The notes under the pieces: model-generated
Seen by the model: only the letters and a program-made list of their open reading frames with translations
Told to the model about the DNA's origin: nothing
Database searches by the model: none
Program-made: the position numbers and the translations under genes
NCBI GenBank assembly: GCA_007859835.1
Contig: SJPJ01000001.1
Coordinates: forward strand, 2,097,912-2,161,911
Direction of reading: 5' to 3'
DNA length: 64,000 bases
Origin: Novipirellula herctigrandis
Lineage (GTDB): Bacteria; Planctomycetota; Planctomycetia; Pirellulales; Pirellulaceae
In this document: one piece after another, positions 36,351 to 46,500 of the stretch
Numbering within the stretch: position 1 is the first letter of the stretch
Layout of the letters: each line of letters opens with the position of its first letter

Positions 36351-37802
36351 TCATTTTTTTGATACTTCCAGGTAGTCGGAAAGAATTGTGATGTTACGGC
36401 TAAACACTTCGCTCGATAGAAACTTGGCATCGGGTGGAAATTTCGGTTGGCCAACCAGTGGCTGCCCAACATAGGTGCTGAGCCACCGACCTTGTTCATC
36501 CAATTCTTGCACGATGCGACTTACTTTCGATTGCAGTTCGCCTTTCGTTTTGGATCGGGCTTGCTGACCGGTCTTCACAGCGTGCAATCTCCTCTCAAGC
36601 TCGGTGACTTTCGAATCCCACTTCCACCGGTAATGAGATGGTAGATTCGAATCGTCGTAAGTGAGCGCGTAGGTCGACTTATCTTGCCGGACCATGTAAA
36701 GGGGCCTGTTTGTCGTCAGTTCGTAATAACGAGCCAATCGGCCATCTGGTAACAGGGATCGCTTGAGGTACGCCAAGGCGCGTGGAATCGGTTCGAGGTA
36801 CTTGCGATCGCCCGTCGCGATCGAAATCTTCATCAACGTTTCGATGACCTCCTGAGACTCGTCGCCTGCGATTGCAGGAGGCTCGAACTTGCGAGCCCAA
36901 ATCGGATGCATGTCGTAGTTGTATTGCTGGGCCCACGCGGGTTGTGGTTCAGGCATTTGCGCAAGAACCAAAAAATCCCCTAGGCGCTTCAAGGCAGTAA
37001 TGTATCTGTCATCTTGATAGACTCGATGAGCAGTGATTAACGCCCCCGCGACGTGTCCGCAAACGTTGTCATTGAGCGTGTACATATCCCAGTAGTTCTT
37101 AATGCGACCGTCCGTCCTCCATTCATATTTGGGAAAACTCGCTTTCAACACGGGCTGTTTTGCCACGGGCTCTTTCCAGACTTGAGGAAACCCGCCGCCG
37201 GGAAACTGTGCTGACAACAAAGTGTCGAGGGCAGTGGTGGCGCTCTCATGAATCTCGTCATTCTTAAACTCTAAAGCTTCATCGACTAGAACGAGCAATT
37301 GGATGGCGGCTTGCGTTTGACCATCGTCGAGCGACGAAATGCCGTCCTTTCGTCTGGTTCCTCCTTCGTACTGGAAACCAAGTTTTCGCCCTTTGAGGTC
37401 GATTGAATTTGACCACCCTCCTGACCTGCGTTGCCCGTAGACCAACGCTTCCGCAGCGTCCTGAGCTGCGTCGAGACAATCACTGTCGCCAATCGCTTCG
37501 TACGCTTTTAGATACGCCATCCCGACGGTCGGCGTCGCTGGCGGTTGCACCCAAATCTGGTCCGCGGTGGCCATCCCTTCGCCCCACCGCTGCGACATAT
37601 CGGTGCTGTAGTAGTAAACGTATCCGCCATGTGATGCGACTTGACCACGATAGAAAACCACGGCCTTGCGAATCGCCGAAGTAACAACGCTTTCCGAAAT
37701 GGCCGTGTCTGAATTGGGTCCTAAATCGTAACTAACCCCGATACTGGCACATAGCAATAGAGAGGCCGCACAAGTGGCAGCGACATACGAAGTTTGACGC
37801 AT
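36351..37802 (-). CDS. pelA: Secreted pectate lyase, PL10 family
   Basis: 483 residues from ATG 37802, with GGAG upstream; the frame is open back to 37958 but the signal peptide (RQTSYVAATCAASLLLCASIG) fixes this start. PL10 helical toroid features: VVFYRGQVASHGGYVYYYSTDMSQRWGEG, DAAEALVYGQRRSGGWSNSID, LSAQFPGGGFPQVWKEP, YNYDMHPIWARKFEPPAI, and CGHVAGALITAHRVYQDDRY. Beta-eliminates polygalacturonate. The symbol follows common annotation of the family. Confidence 0.88.
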   Translation of the reverse strand: MRQTSYVAATCAASLLLCASIGVSYDLGPNSDTAISESVVTSAIRKAVVFYRGQVASHGGYVYYYSTDMSQRWGEGMATADQIWVQPPATPTVGMAYLKAYEAIGDSDCLDAAQDAAEALVYGQRRSGGWSNSIDLKGRKLGFQYEGGTRRKDGISSLDDGQTQAAIQLLVLVDEALEFKNDEIHESATTALDTLLSAQFPGGGFPQVWKEPVAKQPVLKASFPKYEWRTDGRIKNYWDMYTLNDNVCGHVAGALITAHRVYQDDRYITALKRLGDFLVLAQMPEPQPAWAQQYNYDMHPIWARKFEPPAIAGDESQEVIETLMKISIATGDRKYLEPIPRALAYLKRSLLPDGRLARYYELTTNRPLYMVRQDKSTYALTYDDSNLPSHYRWKWDSKVTELERRLHAVKTGQQARSKTKGELQSKVSRIVQELDEQGRWLSTYVGQPLVGQPKFPPDAKFLSSEVFSRNITILSDYLEVSKK

Positions 37803-38109
37803 TGGACGGTGGTCTCCATTGCCAAGTTGAAACGGATGGGTAATTGAATCACGCCCACTGTAACACGTCGGCCGGCGATCAGGAACGATTCGAACATACC
37901 ACAAATTACCCCGAGTCCCCCGATAGTCTATCGATTGAAGCACCGCAAATGTAGCCACACGCCTGATCGCAATGGCTCACGTGTCATTTTTAGAATCGCA
38001 GTGAACTGGTTACACACGCTGCGCTGCTGCAATTCAGATCGACGTAAGCTATTATGTTTGTCCTGCCCCCCCTCCACCCGCAACCTCCCGCCGACCAGAG
38101 TTCTCTCTC

Positions 38110-39984
38110 GTGAAACACCCATTGTCGATGACGTTCCTGCATCTCGTCCTACTGACATTACTGCCACTCACTGCGATAGCCAACAATACGCCGTATCGGA
38201 CGTTCTATGTCGATTCGAAAAGTGGCGACGATCGTCACGATGGACGGAGTATCGGCAACGCTTGGCAAAGTTTGGACCGAGTCAACTCTGCCGAACTCAG
38301 ACCGGGTGATACCGTCCGTCTAAAGCGAGACGGCCAATGGCGAGGTTCTCTCGTCCCCACTAGCGGAGACGCAAACGCACCAATCACCTACACTTCCTAT
38401 GGTGAAGGTCAAAAACCACTCCTACTTGGTTCAAAATCGCGGGGCCGTGTCGATGATTGGGTCGGAATGGGTGACGGCGTCTGGGCGACGTTACCGATGG
38501 AATACCGCCAAGTCCAACAACGGGGGAACATGAGCCAAAGCATCTGGCAACACCATCAAGAATCCGGTGCGGATGTGAGGTTAACTCAATCGCAATCCGA
38601 CGAAGGTACGGTGCTGCAGATTCACTGCACCAATAGCGGCCAGAAATCGAATCACGTGCAATTGTGGGGGCCGGAAATCCCAATCGAAAAGGGCACCTTT
38701 CTACAACTGAACCTTCGCGTCCGTTGTAGCATTCCCTTTCACTTGTCGAAGCTGGATATTTTGCACCCAAATTCGCCATGGACGCGATACGCGTCGGCCA
38801 ATGTGGATCGAGATATCACAACGCAGTGGCAAGACACTGCAGCGGTGTTCTATGTGGATCAGTCATCAACCAGCGGACGTCTACACCTTAGTCTTGGCGG
38901 CAGTCTTCCAACAGGAGCCACGTTCGAATTAATGCTTGGTGAGTTGCATGCCGTCACACCGACCGTCGAAGACCCACTGGATGCCGATGTCGGCAATATT
39001 ATTTTCGATCACGGCGATGGTTGTGGCTGGAAAAAGTGGTCCGTGGATTCACTTGAGAAACCGTATGACTACTATTACGACGGTGCCTCCCAACGAATCT
39101 TCTTGAAATCAGAAACGAATCCAGCGACGCTTCACAAAAGTATCGAATGTGCAATCAAGCGGCATGTCATTGACCAAAGCAACACGCACCATGTCGTGTA
39201 CGATGGGCTAGCCGTGATGTATGGTGCGGCACACGGTTTCGGTGGTGGCAACACGGAACATATCGTTATTCGCAATGTTGATTTGGGCTACATTGGCGGT
39301 GGTCATCAACACACTCGGCCCAACGGCCAACCAGTGCGATACGGTAACGCGATCGAGTTTTGGGGATCCGCCAGTAATCATTTGGTCGAAAACTGCAGGA
39401 TTTGGGAAGTCTATGACGCGGCCCTGACCAATCAAAACAACACAACGCCTGCTCGCCAAGAGAACATCGTCTATCGCAACAACCTGATTTGGAACTGTGA
39501 GTACTCGTTCGAGTACTGGAATCACCCTGAGACATCGGTGACTAGGAACATTCATTTCCTCAACAACACCTGTATCAACGCGGGGTTCGTATGGTCGCAT
39601 GCCCAACGACCGGATCCAAACGGTAGTCACTTGATGTTCTACAGCAACACCGCTGCAACGTCGGGTGTCGAAGTAAAGCACAACATCTTTTTCCAAGCTT
39701 CCGATTGGGGCAGTCGATACACGGGCGGATGGAAGACGCTACCAGAGATGAACCATAACTTGTGGTACAGCGATTCCGGCATCATGGCTTGGATGTTTCA
39801 AGAAAAGCTTGCGAGCTTTGAAGATTATCAAAAGGCTACGGGCCTCGATAGCGACTCCATTTTTGCGGATCCAAAATTCGTCGCTCCTGAACAAGGCGAC
39901 TATTGCTTATCGCCCGACAGTCCCGCACGCAAACTTCGCGCTGGCGTAATGAAACCCGGGCCGATGTCTCAAATGACTCAATAG
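38110..39984 (+). CDS. Secreted right-handed beta-helix protein with inserted beta-sandwich
   Basis: 624 residues, GTG 38110 or ATG 38128, signal peptide to AIA. It begins TFYVDSKSGDDRHDGRSIGNAWQSLDRVNSAELRPGDTVRLKRDG and ITYTSYGEGQKPLL, the standard opening of parallel beta-helix polysaccharide lyases/hydrolases. Residues about 140-300 look like a carbohydrate-binding sandwich inserted into the helix. The later rungs (HHVVYDGLAVMYGAAHGF, VENCRIWEVYDAALTNQNN, IVYRNNLIWNCEYSFEYW, FLNNTCINAG) are clear. Probably acts on pectin-like or algal glycans with the neighbouring PL10. Catalytic residues cannot be assigned. Confidence 0.8.
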   Translation: MKHPLSMTFLHLVLLTLLPLTAIANNTPYRTFYVDSKSGDDRHDGRSIGNAWQSLDRVNSAELRPGDTVRLKRDGQWRGSLVPTSGDANAPITYTSYGEGQKPLLLGSKSRGRVDDWVGMGDGVWATLPMEYRQVQQRGNMSQSIWQHHQESGADVRLTQSQSDEGTVLQIHCTNSGQKSNHVQLWGPEIPIEKGTFLQLNLRVRCSIPFHLSKLDILHPNSPWTRYASANVDRDITTQWQDTAAVFYVDQSSTSGRLHLSLGGSLPTGATFELMLGELHAVTPTVEDPLDADVGNIIFDHGDGCGWKKWSVDSLEKPYDYYYDGASQRIFLKSETNPATLHKSIECAIKRHVIDQSNTHHVVYDGLAVMYGAAHGFGGGNTEHIVIRNVDLGYIGGGHQHTRPNGQPVRYGNAIEFWGSASNHLVENCRIWEVYDAALTNQNNTTPARQENIVYRNNLIWNCEYSFEYWNHPETSVTRNIHFLNNTCINAGFVWSHAQRPDPNGSHLMFYSNTAATSGVEVKHNIFFQASDWGSRYTGGWKTLPEMNHNLWYSDSGIMAWMFQEKLASFEDYQKATGLDSDSIFADPKFVAPEQGDYCLSPDSPARKLRAGVMKPGPMSQMTQ

Positions 39985-40072
39985 TGCAAAGCACACTTGA
40001 AAGTACATTGAAATGTGGAGGCCGCGATCGACGTCACCCCTTTGAATTCTCGGCCTCTCGCTTGGCATGGGT

Positions 40073-41260
40073 TTAGAACAAAACTCCGAGCAGGGCTCCC
40101 ACGAGATATCCGGTGTAGTTACCGATCACGTAACCCCAAACGCCAATAAGCAAGGACGGCACCACCAACGCATGCCATCCTTTGGATGTGGCAATGGCGG
40201 CTCCGTTCATCGGACCACCTGACGTGACGACCGCTGCCAAAACCAACTCTTCCAGCTCAAATTTGAATAGTTTTCCAAGTGCAAACGTCGTTAAGAAATT
40301 GCCCGCTAATACGATGGCGCAAAACAGTATCATCGTAGGAGCTTCCAAAAATACGGTCTTGAGACTGGCGGGTATGCCGATCATCGTGAAAAAGATAAAG
40401 ATAAAGAAAGCACCAAGCACCTCTGAGCCATTTAGTTGTTTCGCATACTTGGGAAACAGCATTGGAAAGGCAACCGCGAAGGTTGTAAGCAAAATGTATT
40501 TCTGGCCGAGAAGCGATCTCACCATAAAATGCAAGGAAGGGTTTGAACAATAGTCACTGATTTTGACCGAAAGGGTTGCAATGGCAAACGCAATCGATAA
40601 CACCGAAGCGATGTCGAGCAAACTAATTTCTTGAGCTCCCCAAATACCGTTTTTCTGGTCAGAGGTTTGCGTGGTGAAGCTGATCGTTTTATCGTTCGCG
40701 GGAAAAAGCTTGCGGACAAAGACCGAAGAAGGCAGGGCGATCAGAATCAGGAAATAAATGGCCATAATACCGTTGTCGGCCACGATCGTTGCATTCACCA
40801 AATCTTCGGGGGGTTCAAAAGTGGCGACCAACGCCACGAAGTTAACGGAGCCACCAATGTAGCTCCCGGTCATGGCTGGAACGATGCGTTCAAGCGAGGG
40901 CACAAGCGAATGAAGCAAAACGACCGCAACAACACTGCCTAAGACGGTGCCCAAGGCACTGAGATGAAACGCCCAAAACATACGTCCCGTTTCTTTGACA
41001 ATTCGTCGGATGTCCGTCTTCATCAACAGCAAGGGAATCGTTAATGGGATGATGTAGTCCCAGACAATATCATAGGACGGGGACTCCGTCGGCAAGAAGC
41101 CGATGTTCGATAGGATCATGCCGCCGACCATGGCAACAAGAGCGCCGGTGATTTTTTGGAACAGACTATAGTTTTGCTCCAAGTAAAGGCTGAGGGCGGA
41201 TACGCCCACCAGAGACGTCCAGATTACCCAATGGTCATCAGGTGAGATGAGGCTGGTCAT
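40073..41260 (-). CDS. DUF819 family integral membrane protein, putative permease
   Basis: 395 residues with about 10-12 hydrophobic segments. Typical family stretches: TGALVAMVGGMILSNIGFLP, WDYIIPLTIPLLLMKTDIRRI, GSYIGGSVNFVALV, NTIVADNGIMAIYF-like (NATIVADNGIMAIYF) and AAVVTSGGPMNGAAIATSKGW. DUF819 proteins are often encoded next to dipeptide epimerases or peptidoglycan-peptide catabolism genes, as here, which suggests uptake or exchange of dipeptides or D-amino acids. Last gene of the four-gene unit, 56 bp after the PLP enzyme. Confidence 0.85.
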   Translation of the reverse strand: MTSLISPDDHWVIWTSLVGVSALSLYLEQNYSLFQKITGALVAMVGGMILSNIGFLPTESPSYDIVWDYIIPLTIPLLLMKTDIRRIVKETGRMFWAFHLSALGTVLGSVVAVVLLHSLVPSLERIVPAMTGSYIGGSVNFVALVATFEPPEDLVNATIVADNGIMAIYFLILIALPSSVFVRKLFPANDKTISFTTQTSDQKNGIWGAQEISLLDIASVLSIAFAIATLSVKISDYCSNPSLHFMVRSLLGQKYILLTTFAVAFPMLFPKYAKQLNGSEVLGAFFIFIFFTMIGIPASLKTVFLEAPTMILFCAIVLAGNFLTTFALGKLFKFELEELVLAAVVTSGGPMNGAAIATSKGWHALVVPSLLIGVWGYVIGNYTGYLVGALLGVLF

Positions 41261-41316
41261 TCGCTTTCAGTTATCCAAGTCTAGGACCGAGCGGATGCCT
41301 CGGTCATTTCGAGTAC

Positions 41317-42414
41317 CTATAATGCAGATTCAATCGTTTCAAGTAGTCGATCTTCCTGATCGTGTGTCGTGGAACTTGTGAGAATGAATCTAAAATGCCC
41401 ACCTTGGGGCGCCCCAGGGTAATTGATATAGGGAGGGTAGACGCCATTTTCTATCAGTCGATGGCTAAGCCGTTGGTTCTTTTCCGAATCCTCAAGAGTG
41501 ATTGAAAAGATGGGCGCAGCCGTCATGGGCATCGAAAATCCTATCTTCTTAAATCGTTGTTTCAGAGCCAACGTTCGCTTTTGAAGATCCGTGATAAGAT
41601 GTTTGTTCTGAGCCAAATGGGACACGGATTGAAGCGCGGCTGCGGCAATCGGTAGCGCCAATCCGGTGCTTCCGACAAAGGCCAAACTGTGACGGTGGAC
41701 TTTTTCAATGGTTCGACTGTTCGCTGCAACGATGCCTCCACCGACACCAAATCCTTTGCTTAACGTACCCGTTTGATAAACGATCTCGGGGCTAACGTGT
41801 TGGTCTTCCCATGTGCCTCGTCCATTTTGCCCGATAACGGCTATGGCATGGGCGTCATCCACTAGTATCTTGCCGTTGAACGCATTCAAAACGTTTGCGT
41901 ACTCCATCAAAGGTGCGATTTCACCGCGCGAGGGAAACACACCGTCGGTCAAAACAAGAGGCTTCGCGTTCGGAATGAGATTCCGTGCAAGTTGCTTGGC
42001 CAGGTCCTGTGAATCCAAATGATGAAAAGAATAGGTTGGTTTAGCAAACTGCTTGGCAGCATCTGCGAGGCTGGAGTGCGATTTTTCATCAATAAAGAAG
42101 GCGTCGAAATCGTCTGCAATGGCCTGCAAAAGAATGGTGTTCGACAAATACCCACTAGGGCTGACAATCGCTCCCTGCGTTCCAAAAAAATCGGATACGG
42201 AACGTTCCAATTCGATATATAGCGAGTGATTGCCGGTCGTGGCTCTTGAGCCTGTCGCACTTAAACCGTACTTGTCCGCGGCCTCGGTCGCCGCGCGCAC
42301 CACTTGGGGATCGTTGGACATTCGGTGATAGTCTATCCCGGCAAGATAGAGGAGTTTTTTGCCCTCATACCACACATGATCTCGATCTAGAAACGTCAGT
42401 TCCGGCCCCAGCAC
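41317..42414 (-). CDS. AONS/KBL-type PLP-dependent alpha-oxoamine synthase-like enzyme
   Basis: 365 residues, GTG 42414 whose G overlaps the TAG of the epimerase (TAGTG). Class II aminotransferase fold: ATGSRATTGNHSLYIELERSVSDFFGTQGAIVSPSGYLSN, FIDEKSHSSLADAAK, ILVDDAHAIAVIGQNGRGTWED, TGTLSKGFGVGGGI (PLP Lys in LSKGFG). Family members join an amino acid with an acyl-CoA or the reverse (KBL, BioF). In this operon a D/L-amino acid or its derivative is a likely substrate; biotin synthesis is unlikely because no bio genes are near. Confidence 0.8.
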   Translation of the reverse strand: MLGPELTFLDRDHVWYEGKKLLYLAGIDYHRMSNDPQVVRAATEAADKYGLSATGSRATTGNHSLYIELERSVSDFFGTQGAIVSPSGYLSNTILLQAIADDFDAFFIDEKSHSSLADAAKQFAKPTYSFHHLDSQDLAKQLARNLIPNAKPLVLTDGVFPSRGEIAPLMEYANVLNAFNGKILVDDAHAIAVIGQNGRGTWEDQHVSPEIVYQTGTLSKGFGVGGGIVAANSRTIEKVHRHSLAFVGSTGLALPIAAAALQSVSHLAQNKHLITDLQKRTLALKQRFKKIGFSMPMTAAPIFSITLEDSEKNQRLSHRLIENGVYPPYINYPGAPQGGHFRFILTSSTTHDQEDRLLETIESAL

Positions 42415-43529
42415 TATTTGACCTCTTCTAGTTGAGATAAATACGCGGAGTCCGGTACAGCTCCGATGCCAGGTGCATCAGGCAGTGTAATGAATCCGTT
42501 TTCGATAGTGATACCACCGGCAATGGCATCTTTCGCATGTTCAAGATGCGAATCCAAATCAAAAAACTGAAATGCCGGACTGGATACAGCAAAATGGGCT
42601 GCCGCGGTAATGCCAAGTTTGCTTTCCGACATACAACCTAACATGCAAGGAATTTCGGCCGCCTCTGCAATATGGCAAATCTTTGCTGCATTGTGGATAC
42701 CTCCGGACTTCGAGAACTTCACATTGAAATACGGAGCAATGTCATGCCGAACCAAATTCAACGCATCCCAAGGCGAAAACAATGATTCATCAGCCATGAT
42801 TGGGATACTTGTATGCTGACTGACAAACTTCATGCCTGACAAATCTCGAGCCCGGCATGGTTGTTCACAAAATTCAATTTTAAACGCCCCAAAGGCATCA
42901 AGGTTGGATTTTGCAGCAATTCGGTCCCATCCTTGATTGGCATCGATGCGTAATGTTGAATCGTCTCCAATCGCTTGACGAATGTTATTTAGCCGCCTGT
43001 AATCGGCATCAAAATCCAAACCTAGCTTTACTTTGATCGTTTCGAAGCCAAGCTCCCGGATTGCCAATGCTTTTTCGCCTGCTTCCTCCGGATCACAAAT
43101 CCCAATGGTCATGTCGGTTTCGATTTCACGCTTGTGTCCACCAAGGTATGCATACAACGGTAGGTTTGCGATCCTGGCTGCGATATCATGCAAAGCCATA
43201 TCAAACGCACTTTTGATCGTTGTGTTGTGCGGCAAGAATTGATCCATCGCGTGGATCAGCCTGGAAACTTCAAGTGGATATTCTCCGATAAGAAGTCGCT
43301 TGAATTCTTTGGCCGCGGCGATGTCGGTTGACTGTGTTTCGCCAACGAGCGCATGAAACGGGGAGGCCTCTCCCCAACCGGTGATCCCCTCATTCGTCTG
43401 AATCTCAATCAGCACGTTGTGAGCACAGTCCATGCTCATACTGGCAATTTCAAATACTGCCCTGAGCGGAATGTCGAATCGGTAAATTTTGATGTCCGTT
43501 ATTTGAACGGAGTGATCCGTAGCATTCAT
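42414..43529 (-). CDS. Dipeptide epimerase, enolase superfamily (L-Ala-D/L-Glu epimerase-like)
   Basis: 371 residues. Enolase-superfamily residues: K166-V-K168 in FETIKVKLG, D196 in RIDANQGW, E222 in IEFCEQP, D247 in IMADES, and the catalytic Lys in NVKFSKSGG (269-277). Near the C-terminus, FFDLDSHLE provides the Asp-x-Asp signature that binds the dipeptide ammonium group in dipeptide epimerases. It would interconvert L-Ala-D-Glu and L-Ala-L-Glu or a similar dipeptide; exact specificity is unknown. Cytoplasmic (no leader). Starts 39 bp after the secreted triple fusion. Confidence 0.87.
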   Translation of the reverse strand: MNATDHSVQITDIKIYRFDIPLRAVFEIASMSMDCAHNVLIEIQTNEGITGWGEASPFHALVGETQSTDIAAAKEFKRLLIGEYPLEVSRLIHAMDQFLPHNTTIKSAFDMALHDIAARIANLPLYAYLGGHKREIETDMTIGICDPEEAGEKALAIRELGFETIKVKLGLDFDADYRRLNNIRQAIGDDSTLRIDANQGWDRIAAKSNLDAFGAFKIEFCEQPCRARDLSGMKFVSQHTSIPIMADESLFSPWDALNLVRHDIAPYFNVKFSKSGGIHNAAKICHIAEAAEIPCMLGCMSESKLGITAAAHFAVSSPAFQFFDLDSHLEHAKDAIAGGITIENGFITLPDAPGIGAVPDSAYLSQLEEVK

Positions 43530-43568
43530 TTTGTCTATACGTGTTCGTTTAACGGATTAGAAAAAAAA

Positions 43569-46500
43569 TCATTTCTTTTTGACGTCAAAAACGACGACAT
43601 CCACATCCCGGTCTTTGCCACTCGCGATCACATCACCACTTTTATCACACGCATAACTCTGTCCACCATAGATCATTCCTTGCCAAGGCCCGCTGGAAAT
43701 CGATCCAATTGAATTGGTACCAACCACGGTGCATCCAAGCTTCTTCGCTGCTGCGCTGACGGTCGCTTTCAACGTCAGCCCATGTTGGGGCCAAGCATCC
43801 ACTTTGTTGGCCCAGCCATAAGGGACCAACAGCAATGTAGGTTTCGATTCAACCATCCGCTGCACGGCAGATTGATCAAAGGTGTCGGCACAGATCAAAA
43901 GCCCTATACGTCCGAACTTCGTTTCGACGGATGTCACCACGTTACCGCGAGTGTAACTTGGGCTCATCAACTCGGTTAGAACATTGATCTTTCGGTGTTT
44001 GAGCAGAATTTGACCTTGATCATCAATCAAAATCGCTGAGTCATAAAGTTCTTCGTCCTCTTTTTCCGCCAACCCAACCGAAATGTAGACTTGGTGTTTC
44101 TTTGCGAGTTTGCATAGACAGTCCGAATCATGCCCCGGTATCGGTTTCGCCAGTTCGTGAGCAACGGGATTCACCCAACCCCGCAACGCCATTTCGGGAA
44201 AGCAAACGAGATCTGCATTTTCCTGTTTGGCTCTAATGATCGCATTCTCGACACGCACCAAATTTCCTGGAAGGTCGCTGTCCATACAGGCGATTTGACC
44301 GATTGCGACCCGGAGCGAGTGCTCCGTTGATTCCTTAACGGACAAGCTATCGACATCGACTTGGTCGGTTCGATTCAGTTGGTTAGAATTCACGAGTTGC
44401 TCAAACGTGGCATTACCAATGCGATATTTGTCGCCGTCTTTGAAATCGAAGTGCCACCATTGGCGTTCGGAAACCGTAAACCCTTGGGCTTCCATCGCTT
44501 GACGAAGCAGGTAACGACACCAGCGTTCGCGTGAGGTACCGCCGTCGTACATCGGCAACGATCGAGGCGAGAACTCGTCGTAGTCCGAAACCATTTGAAT
44601 CGGCTTTCCGGTTGCCAGATCATAAAGAGTCAGGTCAACGGCACCACCACGATTGTGCGGCGAGCCGATGGCAGGATCGGCAACCGATTCCTTGAAGTTG
44701 TCGGGAACTGCGTCCCAGAGCATTTTCGTGACATGCCAAGGGCGGTAAGCATCGTGAATAACCAGCCCAAATCCCAGTTTTTTCAATCGAGCGTTGGCTC
44801 GCGTAACCGCCTGGGCCGCCGGTCGCTGCATGAAAGCACGTGCCTGTTTGTAGATGGCTACACCGCATAAATTGTTCTCGGTCGCGAATCGGATATCCAA
44901 TTTGATTGTCGGATCGAGTGCAATGAGATCAACCAAATCAGCGTCGCGAAACTCACCTTGCTCCGGCGGCGGTGACGATTCAAGTGCTTCGGCGAGTCGT
45001 TCGCCGATTGGTTTAGCAGGTGTAGACTTGAACGTTTTCGAATCGATGGTGCGAACTTCTCGACGCACGAACTTGACCTCCGCCGCAATCACGTCGGTCG
45101 CATTACCGTCCGCGTCGCGCGAGAACAAGAGTCGTTCGCCGTGATACAACCCATAGTCGGGGAATTCGAAAACGTCTTCACTGACTTCCTTAAGCGGATA
45201 GTAATAGAACCATTCGATCAAGGCGAACAGTTGCTGGTTATCTTCCAAGATGTACAACGTATTGTGGTCCCAACCGTATTCGCCAATGAGACCTTTCCAT
45301 TTCGCGTGAACCTTTGGCGGCGGTTCCTCCGCAACACGCTGGAACACGACGTCATCCACGAGCAAGCGGTCGTTGTTTTCGAGCTTGACTGTCGTGCCAA
45401 ACCCGGTCACATCATCGGTCACGATTGTCCCGTCATTTTCAACCGCGCGTAATTGATAACGAAACGTACCACGTTGCATGAAAACATCACCGCCTAATTC
45501 AGTGATTCGCGTGAAACGATCGCCGTTTACTTCGCCGTTCACTTCATGGTATTCGCCAACCAATTTCGCAGCCTGGGCCGCAGGAATCGGAACGGTCACC
45601 CGATACGACGGAAGCGTCTTTTCCTCCTTGGCGGCGACCATTAACCGTAGTGCGTATTCAGCTAATCGCAAGACGACTCCGTTACTGGCGTCGAGCGAGG
45701 CTGCCGCTGCGACACCAAGTTTATGCTCAGGAAGTGCTTCCAATTGAGTCGAGAAGCCATAGACGGCACCACCGTGTCCGATCTTTGGTGTCCCATCAAA
45801 ATCGTGAATCTTAAAACCAAGTCCGAACCCCTGTGGCTTTCCATCGATGTCTGCTTCGGGCGTGGTCATCTGCTTCAACATCTCGGGACTGATAATTTGC
45901 TTGCTTCCAACTTTTCCGTTACTGAACAAACAAACCAGAAACTTCGACAAATCGATGACGCTTGAATACAAATTCCCCGCTGGTCCGGTACCAAGCAGAA
46001 AGGTGGGTGCCTCGAATCGCCGGCCGTCATACGTATACATCCACCCGCTGGCCAACGCTGGTTCGATCGATGGAGTCACCACAAAGCTGCTACTGTTCAT
46101 CGACAGCGGATCAAGGATCGTCGTGCGAACTCGATCGGGATGCGAAACTTCGAGTTGCTTTTCAAGAACCGCACCAACAACCGCAATCGCTGCATTGGAG
46201 TATTTCGTCTTCGTTTCCGGTTTGTAGACCAGTGAAGTTTGATTGAGACTTGCAACGGTCTCTGTTAAGGTCGGCTCATCGGGATCAAAGTAGTGGCCGA
46301 CCGGCGACTCGCGAACCAAACCTGATCGATGCGACATCAACTGCCTCAGGGTGATCGGAATCCCGTACGAGTTGCGCGGGTGAAAATCGGGTAAATACGT
46401 CTCCACGGGCTTATCGAGGTCGAGCTGCCCTTGCTCAACCAATTGCAGCAGTGCGATATCGGTAAAGAGCTTTGATACGGAACCGACCCGATAGACGGTA